Below, piece by piece: positions 9,041 to 19,012 of a stretch of DNA of 64,000 nucleotides; position 1 is the stretch's first letter, and every line of letters starts with the position of its first letter. The notes beneath the pieces are model-generated. The model had not been told where the DNA came from. It did no database searches and was given only the letters and a program-made list of their open reading frames with translations. This stretch comes from Planctomycetaceae bacterium (GTDB taxonomy: Bacteria > Planctomycetota > Planctomycetia > Planctomycetales > Planctomycetaceae), in NCBI GenBank assembly GCA_017795105.1, contig CP051247.1:310001-374000 (forward strand), in the 5' to 3' direction. The position numbers were made by a program, and so were the translations under genes.

Positions 9041-12010
9041 CTAGGGCGAAGGACGGGTCGCGGGCTGACTTTGCAGAAACTCGAACAGATCGCGGGCTTC
9101 CTGGTCCTGCATCTTTTGCAGCAAGCCTTCCGGCATGATCGACACCGGAGAGATCTTCATCAGCTCGATCTGCTCCCGCGGAATCACACGCGTCGCTCCC
9201 TGGGTATCTTTGAGTTCGAGGATCTCATCGTTCTGCCGTCCGATAATCCCGTTGAGAATCGAACCATCGTCCAGCACCACGACGGCGTTCTCAAACCCTT
9301 CCCGGATCTCGGCTGAGGGGGCCAGGATCGCCAGTAACATCATCCCGCGATTGGAACGCTGATAAGACGTCAGGTCTGGTCCCAGTTTGCGTCCCAGACC
9401 GTTCAACTGATGGCAGGCTGAACAATGTTTTTCATAGGCAAGCTTTCCCCGTACGACATCGCCACGCCCACCCACGGAAAGAATCCGTGTCCAGCGATGC
9501 AGATTCTCCTCGAGCTTCTGCGGATCCACGGTCGCAGGCCAGAACTTGTCAATTCGAGCGGTGATCGCCGGATCGCCATGCAATTTCATGCGATTCACCG
9601 CCAGCATGGGGACTTGCTTCGTCGTGATCTCTCCTGCCTCGACGGCATCGAGCAGCACCGTCGTCCAGCCTGCACGGGAGACGAGAACATCGATCGCGGC
9701 GGACTGAACCCGCGGGCCGCACTCGCTGAAGTGCGTCAACACAACGTCTCCGATCTGAGCGTCGTCAAATGCCCCCAGAGTGCTGAGCACCTCTAGCTGA
9801 ACCGATTCCGAAACATCGGCGGCGGCGACAAGCGCGAGCAGAGGCTCGACCATCTCCCTATTCTTGACTTCCGCAATCACCTTCAGCAGTTCAGAGCGTT
9901 CCCGCCCCGCTGAGGACTTTAAGCGGGAAACCGTCTCTGCGGAAGCACCCTCGAACTGCAATCGCAATCGGAGCGGAAGAGGGACTTCTGTGCCTAGAGC
10001 GACCAGGCGAGATCTCAGGTCATCGCCGATCGCAACCGAAGCTTTCCCTGAGAAGGCCTTCTCAAGAGCCTGCAGAACTCGCTGACGACGGGGAGACAAT
10101 GTCGTATCCAGCAGCGTGGCAATCGCGGTCCAATGAGAAGGCGTCGCCTCACCCGACCAGCATCGGACCAACCGCGTTTCAACCGTCTCGACGTACAGAT
10201 CCGACGTCTCCGCTCCGCTCGTTTCGAGATCTTTCAACACCTGTTGCGGATCCGCTGGTCGCGATTGCTCGCAGCCCCACCAGACGAGCAGGGGATAGTA
10301 GGAATCGTCTTTGAACTCGTCTCTTTGCAACAGCTCGCTTGCCACCCTCCAGGCGTGCTCGTCAGGCAGACGTCGAGCCGAGCAGGCGATCTCGGCCAGA
10401 ACACGAACATCGTTCTCCGACCGGGCAAGATCGCTCAGAGCCTTCGCCACGGTCTCCAACTGACTCGACTGCTCGCAGAGAAACCGTACCGCCCAGCGTC
10501 GCAGCCAAGGGGAGGGCCGCTGCAATGTCTCCAGGTCATCTTCGATCGTGAGTGCGGAGAGGGCATGGAGTGCCCAGTATGCGTCGAGGGCGTATTCATT
10601 CTCGCTTTCAAAGAGAGTTCGGAGGGATTCGGTCAATTCCTGCGGCTGGCGTTCGCGAATCAGTCGCAAAGCGGTCTGGCGAATCGCCCGATTGGAAGAG
10701 GTCAACGCGCCTGTGAGATCCTCTTCGATTCTCGGCACCGCTGGGGTCCCGCCATCTTTCGCACTGAGCCGGTACACCGCGCCCGTCTCCGGTTCAATGA
10801 ATCCTTCATGGTTTCGGTAGTGGTTCACCTGGCTGTCGGCCCAGTCGGCAATGTAAAGATTTCCGTCGAAGCCGAGCGTCAGGTCGACGGGACGAAACTG
10901 CGTTCCTTCCGACCAGACAGGTCGTGAAAGATCTCGCGTCTGAAACGTGGCTCCTCTCTGGGTGAACTCTGACAACACCAGGTTGTTATGCAGGATATCG
11001 ATTCCAACCAGCTGCCGGTGGAATCGCTCTGGCAACGCCTCCGCCTCATAAATCAGAAAATGATGCGTGAAGCGTTCCACGGTGTGATGCTTCATTCCCG
11101 GGAAGTAGCCGAAAGCTCGACTGTTACTCAGGTCGCCATGCTTTCCAAAGTTCTTCAGGTAATACGCCCCCGGCAGAAAATGGAAACCACGCGTGTTGCC
11201 GCCATTGTGTCCGGAATAAACGTCGCCATGAGCATCGATTTCCAGGCCGAACGAATTACCGCCCCCTTCAGCGAAGATCTCAAAGCGATGCGTCTCCGGA
11301 TGGTACCGCCAGACGCACTGTCCGCTTCGCTCAACGGGGGTTGAAGACGCATCCCAGAACGGAGAAGTCACACTTAACGAGCACGTACTGCCATTCACGC
11401 CATACAACCAGCCGTCGGGGCCCCATTCCAGGCTGTTCGCGATCGAATGCGTATCCTCCAGCCCGAACCCCTGCAGATGCACCTCGGGCTTACCGCTCGG
11501 ATTAAGGCGGTCGGAGTCGGTCGGATAGAACATCAGGTAAGGCGGGGTGAGCACCCACACGCCGTCCCGGTCGAACGCGACCGACGTCGCCAGATTCAGC
11601 CCCTCGACAAAGACCTCATGACGATCGAACTGACCATCGTTGTTGGTATCGGTATGAACGGAAATCCGATCCTTCCCGCGAAACGGAGAGCCAGTCGCAT
11701 GCGGCGGAGGCGGAATCTCTTTGTCATATTTGACTCGCCAGTACTCGTCTCGATCAGTCACTTCCACCCCGGCCGGATCGGGATACTGCCGATACTCGAC
11801 AATCCACATCCGACCACGCTCATCGAATTTGACTTCAAGCGGCTGGGCGATCTCAGGATTAACCAGAAGTCGTTCGCATTCCAGATCCTGATCACACTGA
11901 ACAACTGCCACGTCAGTCTCTGCAGGCGGGTTCTCTTCGGAATGAACAATGACGCCCACGCTCAGCGCCGAGATGGTGAAAAGAATGACCATGACAGGAA
12001 CACGATGCAT
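9041..12010 (-). CDS. PVC-type haem-binding CxxCH protein
   Basis: A 989-residue secreted protein with the architecture common in planctomycetes and verrucomicrobia: signal peptide, an N-terminal six-bladed propeller resembling membrane-bound dehydrogenases (about residues 40-420, TIGR02604-like), a middle HEAT-like helical region (about 430-830), and a C-terminal c-type cytochrome domain with CSACH near residue 870 (TIGR02603-like). A distal Met ligand is plausible in the C-terminal part. These proteins are thought to oxidise sugars or alcohols and pass electrons to haem c. The gene is divergent from the PSD1 gene. Confidence 0.9.
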   Translation of the reverse strand: MHRVPVMVILFTISALSVGVIVHSEENPPAETDVAVVQCDQDLECERLLVNPEIAQPLEVKFDERGRMWIVEYRQYPDPAGVEVTDRDEYWRVKYDKEIPPPPHATGSPFRGKDRISVHTDTNNDGQFDRHEVFVEGLNLATSVAFDRDGVWVLTPPYLMFYPTDSDRLNPSGKPEVHLQGFGLEDTHSIANSLEWGPDGWLYGVNGSTCSLSVTSPFWDASSTPVERSGQCVWRYHPETHRFEIFAEGGGNSFGLEIDAHGDVYSGHNGGNTRGFHFLPGAYYLKNFGKHGDLSNSRAFGYFPGMKHHTVERFTHHFLIYEAEALPERFHRQLVGIDILHNNLVLSEFTQRGATFQTRDLSRPVWSEGTQFRPVDLTLGFDGNLYIADWADSQVNHYRNHEGFIEPETGAVYRLSAKDGGTPAVPRIEEDLTGALTSSNRAIRQTALRLIRERQPQELTESLRTLFESENEYALDAYWALHALSALTIEDDLETLQRPSPWLRRWAVRFLCEQSSQLETVAKALSDLARSENDVRVLAEIACSARRLPDEHAWRVASELLQRDEFKDDSYYPLLVWWGCEQSRPADPQQVLKDLETSGAETSDLYVETVETRLVRCWSGEATPSHWTAIATLLDTTLSPRRQRVLQALEKAFSGKASVAIGDDLRSRLVALGTEVPLPLRLRLQFEGASAETVSRLKSSAGRERSELLKVIAEVKNREMVEPLLALVAAADVSESVQLEVLSTLGAFDDAQIGDVVLTHFSECGPRVQSAAIDVLVSRAGWTTVLLDAVEAGEITTKQVPMLAVNRMKLHGDPAITARIDKFWPATVDPQKLEENLHRWTRILSVGGRGDVVRGKLAYEKHCSACHQLNGLGRKLGPDLTSYQRSNRGMMLLAILAPSAEIREGFENAVVVLDDGSILNGIIGRQNDEILELKDTQGATRVIPREQIELMKISPVSIMPEGLLQKMQDQEARDLFEFLQSQPATRPSP

Positions 12011-12542
12011 CGCTCTCAGACTTTCTAAGGGAAGGGAACTGGAGGGAGGTCGGGGGTAGGGGAGCGAGCAGACTGATTGATGTTTTCGGCACCAGGAGCC
12101 GATCCGAACATCTCTAGTGACTAAGAGTCGAACAGAGTCCCGGATCGACTCTTAGTCAACGAACTCTGGGCGGCCTTGTCAATGCAAACCATTGACTCCA
12201 CTGCCGCGACTTACGGTTTTCTGAAGATCTCAATTGTCAGACGCAGCCGTCAGAAGGTATGCTGTTCTTAGTGCTCACGGACTCGCGTCGCCCTCTGGAC
12301 TACCGACAGGGCGAACACACGACTTCTCTTGCTTTGCAGGAACGCGAGATGCCTGTTGCCGGGACAACATCGGTTCGATGGTTTCTTCAACTCCGAGACG
12401 GAGTATGGAGACGTTCCAGTCCCGCCCGCTCAACAGCTGCTTTCGACGCCCACTCCCAACCGACCTCCGTGGCGGCATGCTGCGCCTGCTCCATCCGCCC
12501 GGTCTATGACCTCTGTCCCACCAGAATTGCCCGCCTGTTATC
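12011..12542. other. Divergent intergenic region without a gene
   Basis: A 532-base gap between the divergent CxxCH and PSD1 genes. Open frames here lack signals and overlap one another. The only marked structure is the 14-bp inverted repeat at 12118-12158. Confidence 0.6.
12118..12158. repeat. Perfect 14-bp inverted repeat in divergent promoter region
   Basis: TGACTAAGAGTCGA (12118-12131) is followed after 13 bases by its exact reverse complement (12145-12158). It lies 108 bases upstream of the CxxCH gene start and about 385 upstream of the PSD1 gene. No T-run follows on either strand, so an operator is as likely as a hairpin. Confidence 0.8.
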
Positions 12543-15311
12543 ATGCTTCACAAGTATTGCTGGCTGACGTCCATCCTGTTTTCACTCGTGTTTTCACTGG
12601 AGACCCGGGCCGAGGAACCGATCTCTTCGGCTGATCTGGAGTTCTTCGAAAAGCGAGTCCGCCCCGTGCTTATCGAGCACTGTTACGACTGCCACTCCGG
12701 TGAAGAACGCAGCGGCGGTCTCAAAGTCGATTCGCGGCACGCCATCCTGAAGGGGGGCGACACGGGTCCGTCGATCGTCGCTGGCAAACCGGACAAGAGC
12801 CTGCTGATCGAAGCGATTCAGTATGAAAATCGCGATCTGCAGATGCCTCCCGAACAGAAGATGCCGACGAATCAGATCGCCGACCTGGTCGAATGGGTCC
12901 GACGCGGAGCCCCCGATCCTCGCACTGCAACGCCCGACGACAACCACGAGCCGCTTGCTGGAATGAGTATCGAAGACGGCCGCGAGTTCTGGTCGTTTCA
13001 GCCGGTCACCAATCCTGAACTTCCGGCGGTTAATAAGTCCGACTGGATTCAGACGCCCGTCGATCACTTCGTCCTGAGATCTTTGGAGCAGAAGAACCTG
13101 ACACCCGCTCCAAGAGCCGACCGGGAAACGCTGCTGCGTCGCGTCACCTTTGATCTCACCGGACTGCCTCCAACGACCGAGGAGATTGACGCGTTCCTGG
13201 CCGATGATTCCGCGAACGCCTTCGAGAAGGTTGTCGACCGGCTGCTCTCATCACCGCAGTACGGAGTCCACTGGGGTCGACACTGGCTCGATGTCGCCCG
13301 CTACGCCGATTCCAATGGCCTCGACGAAAACCTTGCCTATGGACACTCCTGGCGATATCGCGACTATGTGATCGATTCATTCAATAACGACAAACCTTAC
13401 GATCGCTTTGTTATTGAACAGCTCGCGGGGGACCTTCTTCCCGACGCTACTGTCGAGACCCGGACGGCAACAGGCTTTCTTTCTCTTGGTGCCAAGGTGC
13501 TGGCCGAACCGGACCGCAACAAGCTCGACATGGACATCATCGACGAGCAGATCGATACCACCGGCAAGGCCTTCTGGGGCCTGACACTCGGCTGTGTCCG
13601 CTGTCACGACCATAAATTTGATCCGGTCAAACAAACCGACTACTACGCGCTGGCGGCTATCTTTAAGAGCACCCGGACGTTGGCCGAATCGAAAACGGGA
13701 GCCATTCATCACTGGTACGAACATTCGTTCGCAACGGAGGAAGACCAGAAGAAAGCCGAAGAGATCAATGCCGAGATCAAAAAACTGACCTCAGCAGCGA
13801 ATTCCTACAAGAACGGCCTCGTGACCGAACTTCGGAACCGGACAAAGGAGCAGGCCGCCGAGTACCTCGCTGCCGCCGTGCTTGTCTCGCCGCAAATGTC
13901 ACTGGTCGACATGGAAAGAGTCGCGGAGCCGCGAGGACTCCATCCCCGGATTTTGCATCATTGCCGCCTGCATCTCGAATACCATCAGGACGATCCCTTC
14001 TTCAAACCGTGGCATAAACTGGCTGCCGTCGGCGATCCGTCCGTGGTCCGGCAGCATTACGAGTCGCTCTTTGCAGAGATGCAGCGGGCGATGGACGCCG
14101 CCGAGGACAAGAAGGCTCCGCTGAGCGACGAACGACTTGAACAGGCACGTCTGGCCGTGAATGACAACTCCGGCTTCCTCGCTCTTCCGGCCAAGCCAGA
14201 GTATGTGCTGACTGATGAACAGATCGCCGAGTACCATCGACTGCTCGATGTGGCTCGCGAATTCGAGAGCCAGGCCTTCGATGAGCCGGCTGCCATGGGC
14301 GTCGCCGATGGCGAAGTTGCCGCAACGATTCCGGTCCACATTCGCGGCAGCTACAAGAACCTCGGTCAGCCGGTCGCACGCGAGTTTCCCGAAGTCATGC
14401 GAATGAGCAAATCGCGTCCGATCTTCCCCGAAGACGGCAGCGGACGACTCGAACTGGCCACATGGGCGACAAGCACCGAGCATCCGCTCACCGCCCGCGT
14501 GATCGTCAATCGCATCTGGGGCTGGCATTTCGGGCAGCCGCTCGTGAAGTCGACCGAAAACTTCGGCGTGCTTGGCGATCAGCCCTCTCACCCGGAACTG
14601 CTCGACTGGCTGGCGTGGAACTTCATGGATCGTGGCTGGTCGATCAAAGAGCTGCACCGCCTGATTGTCCACTCCAGCGCCTATCAGATGTCCTATCACC
14701 ATCCGCAGTTCGAACAGTGTGCGGCCGTCGATCAGGAGAACAGGCTGCTATGGCGGGCGAATCTTCAGCGACTCCCGGCGGAAGCCATCCGCGATGCGGT
14801 CCTGTCCGTTTCCGATCGTCTGGACACCTCGCTGGGAGGCAAGACCGTGCCGCTGCGGAATCGCCAGTTTGTCTTCAATCATACCTCCAAAGATCACACG
14901 AAATACGACAGCTTAAGGCGAGCCGTGTATCTGCCGGTCATTCGCAACAACCTGTACTCGCTCTTCGAGCAGTTCGATTTCCCCGATCCAACAATGCCAA
15001 CCGGACATCGGAATGTGACCACGATCGCGCCGCAGGCGTTATTAATCATGAATTCGGATCTCGTTCTCGATTCGGCGGACGCCTTCGCCGAGCGGGTCAT
15101 CGCTGCTTCTTCCGACAGCGAAAGCCGCATCGAGTTTGCCTATCGCGCTGCCTACGGTCGAAAGCCTTCAGCAGACGAGACTCGTTATGTGCTCGCCTTC
15201 CTCGGGGAACAGTCCGCTCAGGGCGAAGCATCTCCGGCAGCCGAGCGCGAAAACTGGTCGGTGGTCTGTCACGGTCTGATCGCCGCCAACGAGTTCATCT
15301 ACCTCAAGTAA
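12543..15311 (+). CDS. PSD1 / DUF1549 / DUF1553 cytochrome-like protein
   Basis: A 922-residue secreted protein built in the standard planctomycete order: signal peptide, PSCyt1 cytochrome-c-like domain with CYDCH near residue 46, DUF1549 (PSCyt2, about residues 160-370) with a second haem-like motif CVRCH, a coiled middle part, then DUF1553 (PSD1, about 620-900). The biochemical role is unproven. The family expands in planctomycetes and is usually paired with a DUF1501 gene, as here (26 bases downstream). It probably acts in the periplasm on complex carbohydrates or in electron transfer. Confidence 0.93.
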   Translation: MLHKYCWLTSILFSLVFSLETRAEEPISSADLEFFEKRVRPVLIEHCYDCHSGEERSGGLKVDSRHAILKGGDTGPSIVAGKPDKSLLIEAIQYENRDLQMPPEQKMPTNQIADLVEWVRRGAPDPRTATPDDNHEPLAGMSIEDGREFWSFQPVTNPELPAVNKSDWIQTPVDHFVLRSLEQKNLTPAPRADRETLLRRVTFDLTGLPPTTEEIDAFLADDSANAFEKVVDRLLSSPQYGVHWGRHWLDVARYADSNGLDENLAYGHSWRYRDYVIDSFNNDKPYDRFVIEQLAGDLLPDATVETRTATGFLSLGAKVLAEPDRNKLDMDIIDEQIDTTGKAFWGLTLGCVRCHDHKFDPVKQTDYYALAAIFKSTRTLAESKTGAIHHWYEHSFATEEDQKKAEEINAEIKKLTSAANSYKNGLVTELRNRTKEQAAEYLAAAVLVSPQMSLVDMERVAEPRGLHPRILHHCRLHLEYHQDDPFFKPWHKLAAVGDPSVVRQHYESLFAEMQRAMDAAEDKKAPLSDERLEQARLAVNDNSGFLALPAKPEYVLTDEQIAEYHRLLDVAREFESQAFDEPAAMGVADGEVAATIPVHIRGSYKNLGQPVAREFPEVMRMSKSRPIFPEDGSGRLELATWATSTEHPLTARVIVNRIWGWHFGQPLVKSTENFGVLGDQPSHPELLDWLAWNFMDRGWSIKELHRLIVHSSAYQMSYHHPQFEQCAAVDQENRLLWRANLQRLPAEAIRDAVLSVSDRLDTSLGGKTVPLRNRQFVFNHTSKDHTKYDSLRRAVYLPVIRNNLYSLFEQFDFPDPTMPTGHRNVTTIAPQALLIMNSDLVLDSADAFAERVIAASSDSESRIEFAYRAAYGRKPSADETRYVLAFLGEQSAQGEASPAAERENWSVVCHGLIAANEFIYLK

Positions 15312-15337
15312 TTCTCCCACCTCGAAGTACCGATCCC

Positions 15338-16747
15338 ATGCACGACTGCGAACTCCACTCCCGTCGACATCTGATGAAAACGTCCGCGGCCGGCTTTGCG
15401 TCCCTGGCGATGGCCGGGCTGCTCGCCAGCGAATCCCGGGCGGACTCGTCAGGCCCCACCGCGGCAATTCCACCTCAGTTTCCGGCTCGGGCCAAACGTG
15501 TGATCTTCCTGTTCATGAAGGGAGGTCCCTCACATGTTGATACATTCGATCCCAAGCCGATGCTCGACCGCGATCACGGCAAGCCGCTTCCGTTTCCGCT
15601 GCCAGAAGTGACGTTCGCCAAGCAGGGGAATCTGCTCCGATCTCCATGGAAGTTTCGCCAGTACGGCGAGAGCGGACTCCCGGTGAGCGACCTGTTCCCG
15701 AACGTCGCGAAGCATATCGACGACCTGTGTGTCCTGCGATCGTTGCACGGCACCAACCCGGCTCACGGGGGAGCGCTCCTTAAGCTGCACACCGGCAGCG
15801 ATCAGTTTGTTAGGCCGAGTTTCGGCTCCTGGATCGTCTACGGCCTTGGCACGGAGAATGAGAATCTGCCGGCTTTTCTGACGATCTGCCCGACGCTGGC
15901 TCACGGCGGCGTCAACAACTGGGGCTCCGCGTTTCTTCCGGCTCACTGTCAAGGAACGCCGCTCGGCAATGCCAGCCTGAGTTCCTCGCAGGTAGGCGTA
16001 AAGCACATTGCAAATCCCGAACTGAGCAGCCGGGCTCAGCGAAAACAACTCGATTTCATTCGCGGCCTCAATCAGAAGCATCTCGAACGAACCGAGTACG
16101 ACACCGCGCTCGAAGGACGCCTGCATTCGTTTGAACTCGCCTATCGCATGCAGTCCTCGATGCCGGAAGCTCAGGATCTGTCCCGGGAATCCGAAAGCAT
16201 TCAGAAGCAGTACGGTCTCGACAATCCGGTCACCGCCGATTTCGGCCGGCAGTGCCTGATGGCTCGTCGGTTTCTCGAGCGGGGCGTTCGCTTCGTGCAG
16301 GTCACCCACAGCGACAGCGACGTTCAGTGGGATCAGCACGGCAATCTGTATCAGGGCCACACGAAGAATGCAGCCGAGGTCGACCTGCCGATTGCCGGGC
16401 TGCTGCAGGACCTGAAATCACGCGGCCTGCTCGACGACACGCTCGTTCTGTGGGGTGGTGAATTCGGTCGCACGCCCACGGCTCAGGGGAACGACGGCCG
16501 CGATCACAACCCGCACGGCTTCACCATGTGGATGGCCGGCGGAGGAGTGAAGGGGGGCTACGCCTACGGAGCGACCGACGAATACGGCTACTACGCAGCC
16601 GAGAAGAAGATGCACATCCACGATCTCCACGCGACGATCCTGCATCTTCTCGGCATCGACCACGAACGCCTCACCTTCCGGTACGCCGGCCGCGACTTCC
16701 GCCTGACCGACGTGGAAGGAGTGGTTGCGAGAGACATTCTTGCGTGA
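15338..16747 (+). CDS. DUF1501 domain protein (TAT-like signal)
   Basis: A 469-residue protein beginning with a twin-Arg-like signal (HSRRHLMKTSAAGFASLAMA), then the DUF1501 core with FLFMKGGPSHVDTFDPKP, LVLWGGEFGRTP and the His-rich C-terminal part KKMHIHDLHATILHLLGID. The fold is alkaline-phosphatase/sulfatase-like; the substrate is unknown. I chose the ATG at 15338; the frame extends upstream but only as the antiphase of the PSD1 gene. It forms a two-gene unit with the PSD1 gene. It ends 12 bases from the convergent sulfatase gene. Confidence 0.93.
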   Translation: MHDCELHSRRHLMKTSAAGFASLAMAGLLASESRADSSGPTAAIPPQFPARAKRVIFLFMKGGPSHVDTFDPKPMLDRDHGKPLPFPLPEVTFAKQGNLLRSPWKFRQYGESGLPVSDLFPNVAKHIDDLCVLRSLHGTNPAHGGALLKLHTGSDQFVRPSFGSWIVYGLGTENENLPAFLTICPTLAHGGVNNWGSAFLPAHCQGTPLGNASLSSSQVGVKHIANPELSSRAQRKQLDFIRGLNQKHLERTEYDTALEGRLHSFELAYRMQSSMPEAQDLSRESESIQKQYGLDNPVTADFGRQCLMARRFLERGVRFVQVTHSDSDVQWDQHGNLYQGHTKNAAEVDLPIAGLLQDLKSRGLLDDTLVLWGGEFGRTPTAQGNDGRDHNPHGFTMWMAGGGVKGGYAYGATDEYGYYAAEKKMHIHDLHATILHLLGIDHERLTFRYAGRDFRLTDVEGVVARDILA

Positions 16748-16759
16748 GATCCAGACGTC

Positions 16760-18943
16760 TTAGTCATCCTGTCCGTAGACCGGCGGTTTCCAGTTCTTCG
16801 GCAGCCGTCCCTGGGGTTTCACGCCGAGTGAGCCATTGGGGATCGGGGCGTCTTCCGGAGTGAGCAGCGGCAGGTCATCGGGCAGATGCTTGATGCGGAA
16901 GTCCTTGAACTGGATCTTCATTGCCGGGCCCACATGCACCTGCACGGCGAGCACGCCATCGAGTGAGCGGCCGTCTTCGTCGAGGTCGATCAGGTCGGCG
17001 GTCTGATGGCCGTCAATCCAATGCTGATGATGATTCCCCTCCACAAGCACGCGATACTCGTGCCATTCATCGGGCGCGAACTCCTTGACCGGCATCTGGC
17101 CGACGATCCACGAGCGTCCCTCGGGATCGACAATCACCTTCTCGCCGGTATGGGCCAGAATCCGACGGCCGCGTTCCTCGTAAAGCATGCCGTTGTACTG
17201 AGGCACGTTCGCGACGATGTCGCATTGATAACCGCTGACGATATCCAGATCGATCTCCGGACGCGGGGCTCCGCGATACTGCAATCCACTGTTGCCCCCA
17301 GCGGTGACTTTAACTTTCACGCGGAGGTCGAAGTTACGAATCGTCGCCTGCTTCCAGGTGATGAACCGGTTCATCTTCAGCGAGCCATCCGTGGTGCCAG
17401 TCATCAGGCCATCTTCGACTGACCAGTACTTGGGATCGCCTTCCCAGCCGTTCAGATTCTTGCCGTTGAACAGATTCACGAAGCCATCTTTGCCGGGCTT
17501 CACGGTCACGGCCGCAGCTGCGACGGGATGCGGATCGGTCGACTTCTGGAAGTTGCCTTTCATCGGCGAGAGCGGACCGCCCAGCTCATCGACCGTTCTT
17601 GACGTCCGCTGACGGAACTCTTTCAGCGTCGCCTGATGCTTCTTATCACCGACGAGGTTGTTGAGTTCATCGGGATCGCTCTGCAGGTCATACAGAAACT
17701 CGTGATCGTGGTCGAAGTAGCGGGCGTACTTGTAGCGATCGGTGCGAATGCCTTCCCAGGCGGGAATGCGGTTCCGGACGGCGAAATGTTCGTGATAGCT
17801 CTCGCTCCGCCAGTCGGCGGGCTTCTTTCCCTCAACGACCGGCTTCAGACTCGCCCCCTGATACTCTTTGGGAACGTCGACGCCGGCCCAGTCGAGGAAG
17901 GTGCTGGGGAAGTCGAGATTGAGTGCGATGGCATCGGTAACTTTGCCCCGTTCCGACTCCGGAACTCTCGGGTCGGCGATGATCAGCGGGACACGAATCG
18001 ACTCTTCAAAATGTGACCACTTGCCAGACAGCCCCCGGTTCGCCATGTGATATCCGTTGTCGGCGGAGTAAACGACGATCGTGTTCTGGGCCAGACCGGC
18101 GTCCTCCAGAGCAGCGAGGAATCGACCGATCGCATTGTCGATCCCGGTGACCATTCGCAAATAGGCCCGCATGTTTGTTTCGTACTTCTCCGGCGAGTTC
18201 CACCGCCAGAAGTAACGTTCGCGGGTAATGCTCGTCTGGAAAAAGTCGGGGAGTGCTTCAAACGTTGCCGGATCGTCGAGACGAGGACGATACATCTCGA
18301 CGTCTTCATACAGATTGTTCGCCGACTGAGGCCAGGCAAAGTGCAGCCCGGGACGACGGTCGCCGTCTTCAGCGTGGCAGGCATTGAACCACATATTGAC
18401 CGCGAAGGGCTGATCCTTGGGCTGGCTTTTGATGAAGTCAATTCCTCGATCGACGATCAGATCGGTTTCGTGCCGCAGCGAGCCGTCCGGCTGTCGTTTG
18501 TAGAACGGGTTCCGGAAGATCGCTTCGTACTCATCGAAATGCTGTTCCGGCCGGTAGCCCCTGGGCATCTTTGCGTGCCACTTCCCGAAGAAGCCGGTCC
18601 GATAGCCGTTCTTCCGCAGCAGGTCGGAATAGAGCGTCTGGGCCACTTCCGGCTTGGTCGCCTCCGGATTTTCGGGCGTCCCGTACGTGCGGCCCGTGCG
18701 GCCCGTCAGGATTGTCGTCCGGCTGACCCAGCAGATCGGCTGGCTGACGAACGAATTCTGAAACCGGGTTCCGCGAGCAGCCAGGGAATCGATGTTCGGC
18801 GACTGGACCACCGCGTTGCCATAGCAGCCGAGCGTGCTGGTCGTCTGATCGTCGGCAAAGAAGAAGACGATATTCGGTCGCTCAGCCGCAGAGGCCGGAG
18901 ACAGCGAGAGGGTCAACAGAAAGAGTACGAGCAGCTTTTTCAT
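16760..18943 (-). CDS. Sulfatase fused to DUF1080 (3-keto-disaccharide hydrolase-like) domain
   Basis: A 727-residue secreted protein. After the signal peptide comes a sulfatase domain (about residues 20-480) starting PNIVFFFADDQTTSTLG. A DUF1080 jelly-roll domain (about 505-705, starting VNLFNGKNLNGWEG) follows, so two carbohydrate-active modules are joined. The expected formylglycine site reads CWVSR, with Val at the +2 position where Pro or Ala is usual. ATG 18943 begins the MKKLL signal; a TTG upstream at 18955 is less likely. Desulfation and glycan cleavage by one polypeptide is a reasonable inference. Confidence 0.9.
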   Translation of the reverse strand: MKKLLVLFLLTLSLSPASAAERPNIVFFFADDQTTSTLGCYGNAVVQSPNIDSLAARGTRFQNSFVSQPICWVSRTTILTGRTGRTYGTPENPEATKPEVAQTLYSDLLRKNGYRTGFFGKWHAKMPRGYRPEQHFDEYEAIFRNPFYKRQPDGSLRHETDLIVDRGIDFIKSQPKDQPFAVNMWFNACHAEDGDRRPGLHFAWPQSANNLYEDVEMYRPRLDDPATFEALPDFFQTSITRERYFWRWNSPEKYETNMRAYLRMVTGIDNAIGRFLAALEDAGLAQNTIVVYSADNGYHMANRGLSGKWSHFEESIRVPLIIADPRVPESERGKVTDAIALNLDFPSTFLDWAGVDVPKEYQGASLKPVVEGKKPADWRSESYHEHFAVRNRIPAWEGIRTDRYKYARYFDHDHEFLYDLQSDPDELNNLVGDKKHQATLKEFRQRTSRTVDELGGPLSPMKGNFQKSTDPHPVAAAAVTVKPGKDGFVNLFNGKNLNGWEGDPKYWSVEDGLMTGTTDGSLKMNRFITWKQATIRNFDLRVKVKVTAGGNSGLQYRGAPRPEIDLDIVSGYQCDIVANVPQYNGMLYEERGRRILAHTGEKVIVDPEGRSWIVGQMPVKEFAPDEWHEYRVLVEGNHHQHWIDGHQTADLIDLDEDGRSLDGVLAVQVHVGPAMKIQFKDFRIKHLPDDLPLLTPEDAPIPNGSLGVKPQGRLPKNWKPPVYGQDD

Positions 18944-19012
18944 GGGATGAATCAATATCAGAAGTTAGGGGCAAATGAGTTCGTGTGCGGGATTCTCCGA
19001 AAAGACTCGCAC

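Noticed and set aside
12234..12634. Several overlapping open frames before the PSD1 gene
   Set aside because: They overlap in different frames, have no signal or domain and cross a divergent promoter region.
14462..15337. Upstream extension of the DUF1501 frame
   Set aside because: It is an out-of-frame reading of the PSD1 gene; the signal peptide starts at 15338.
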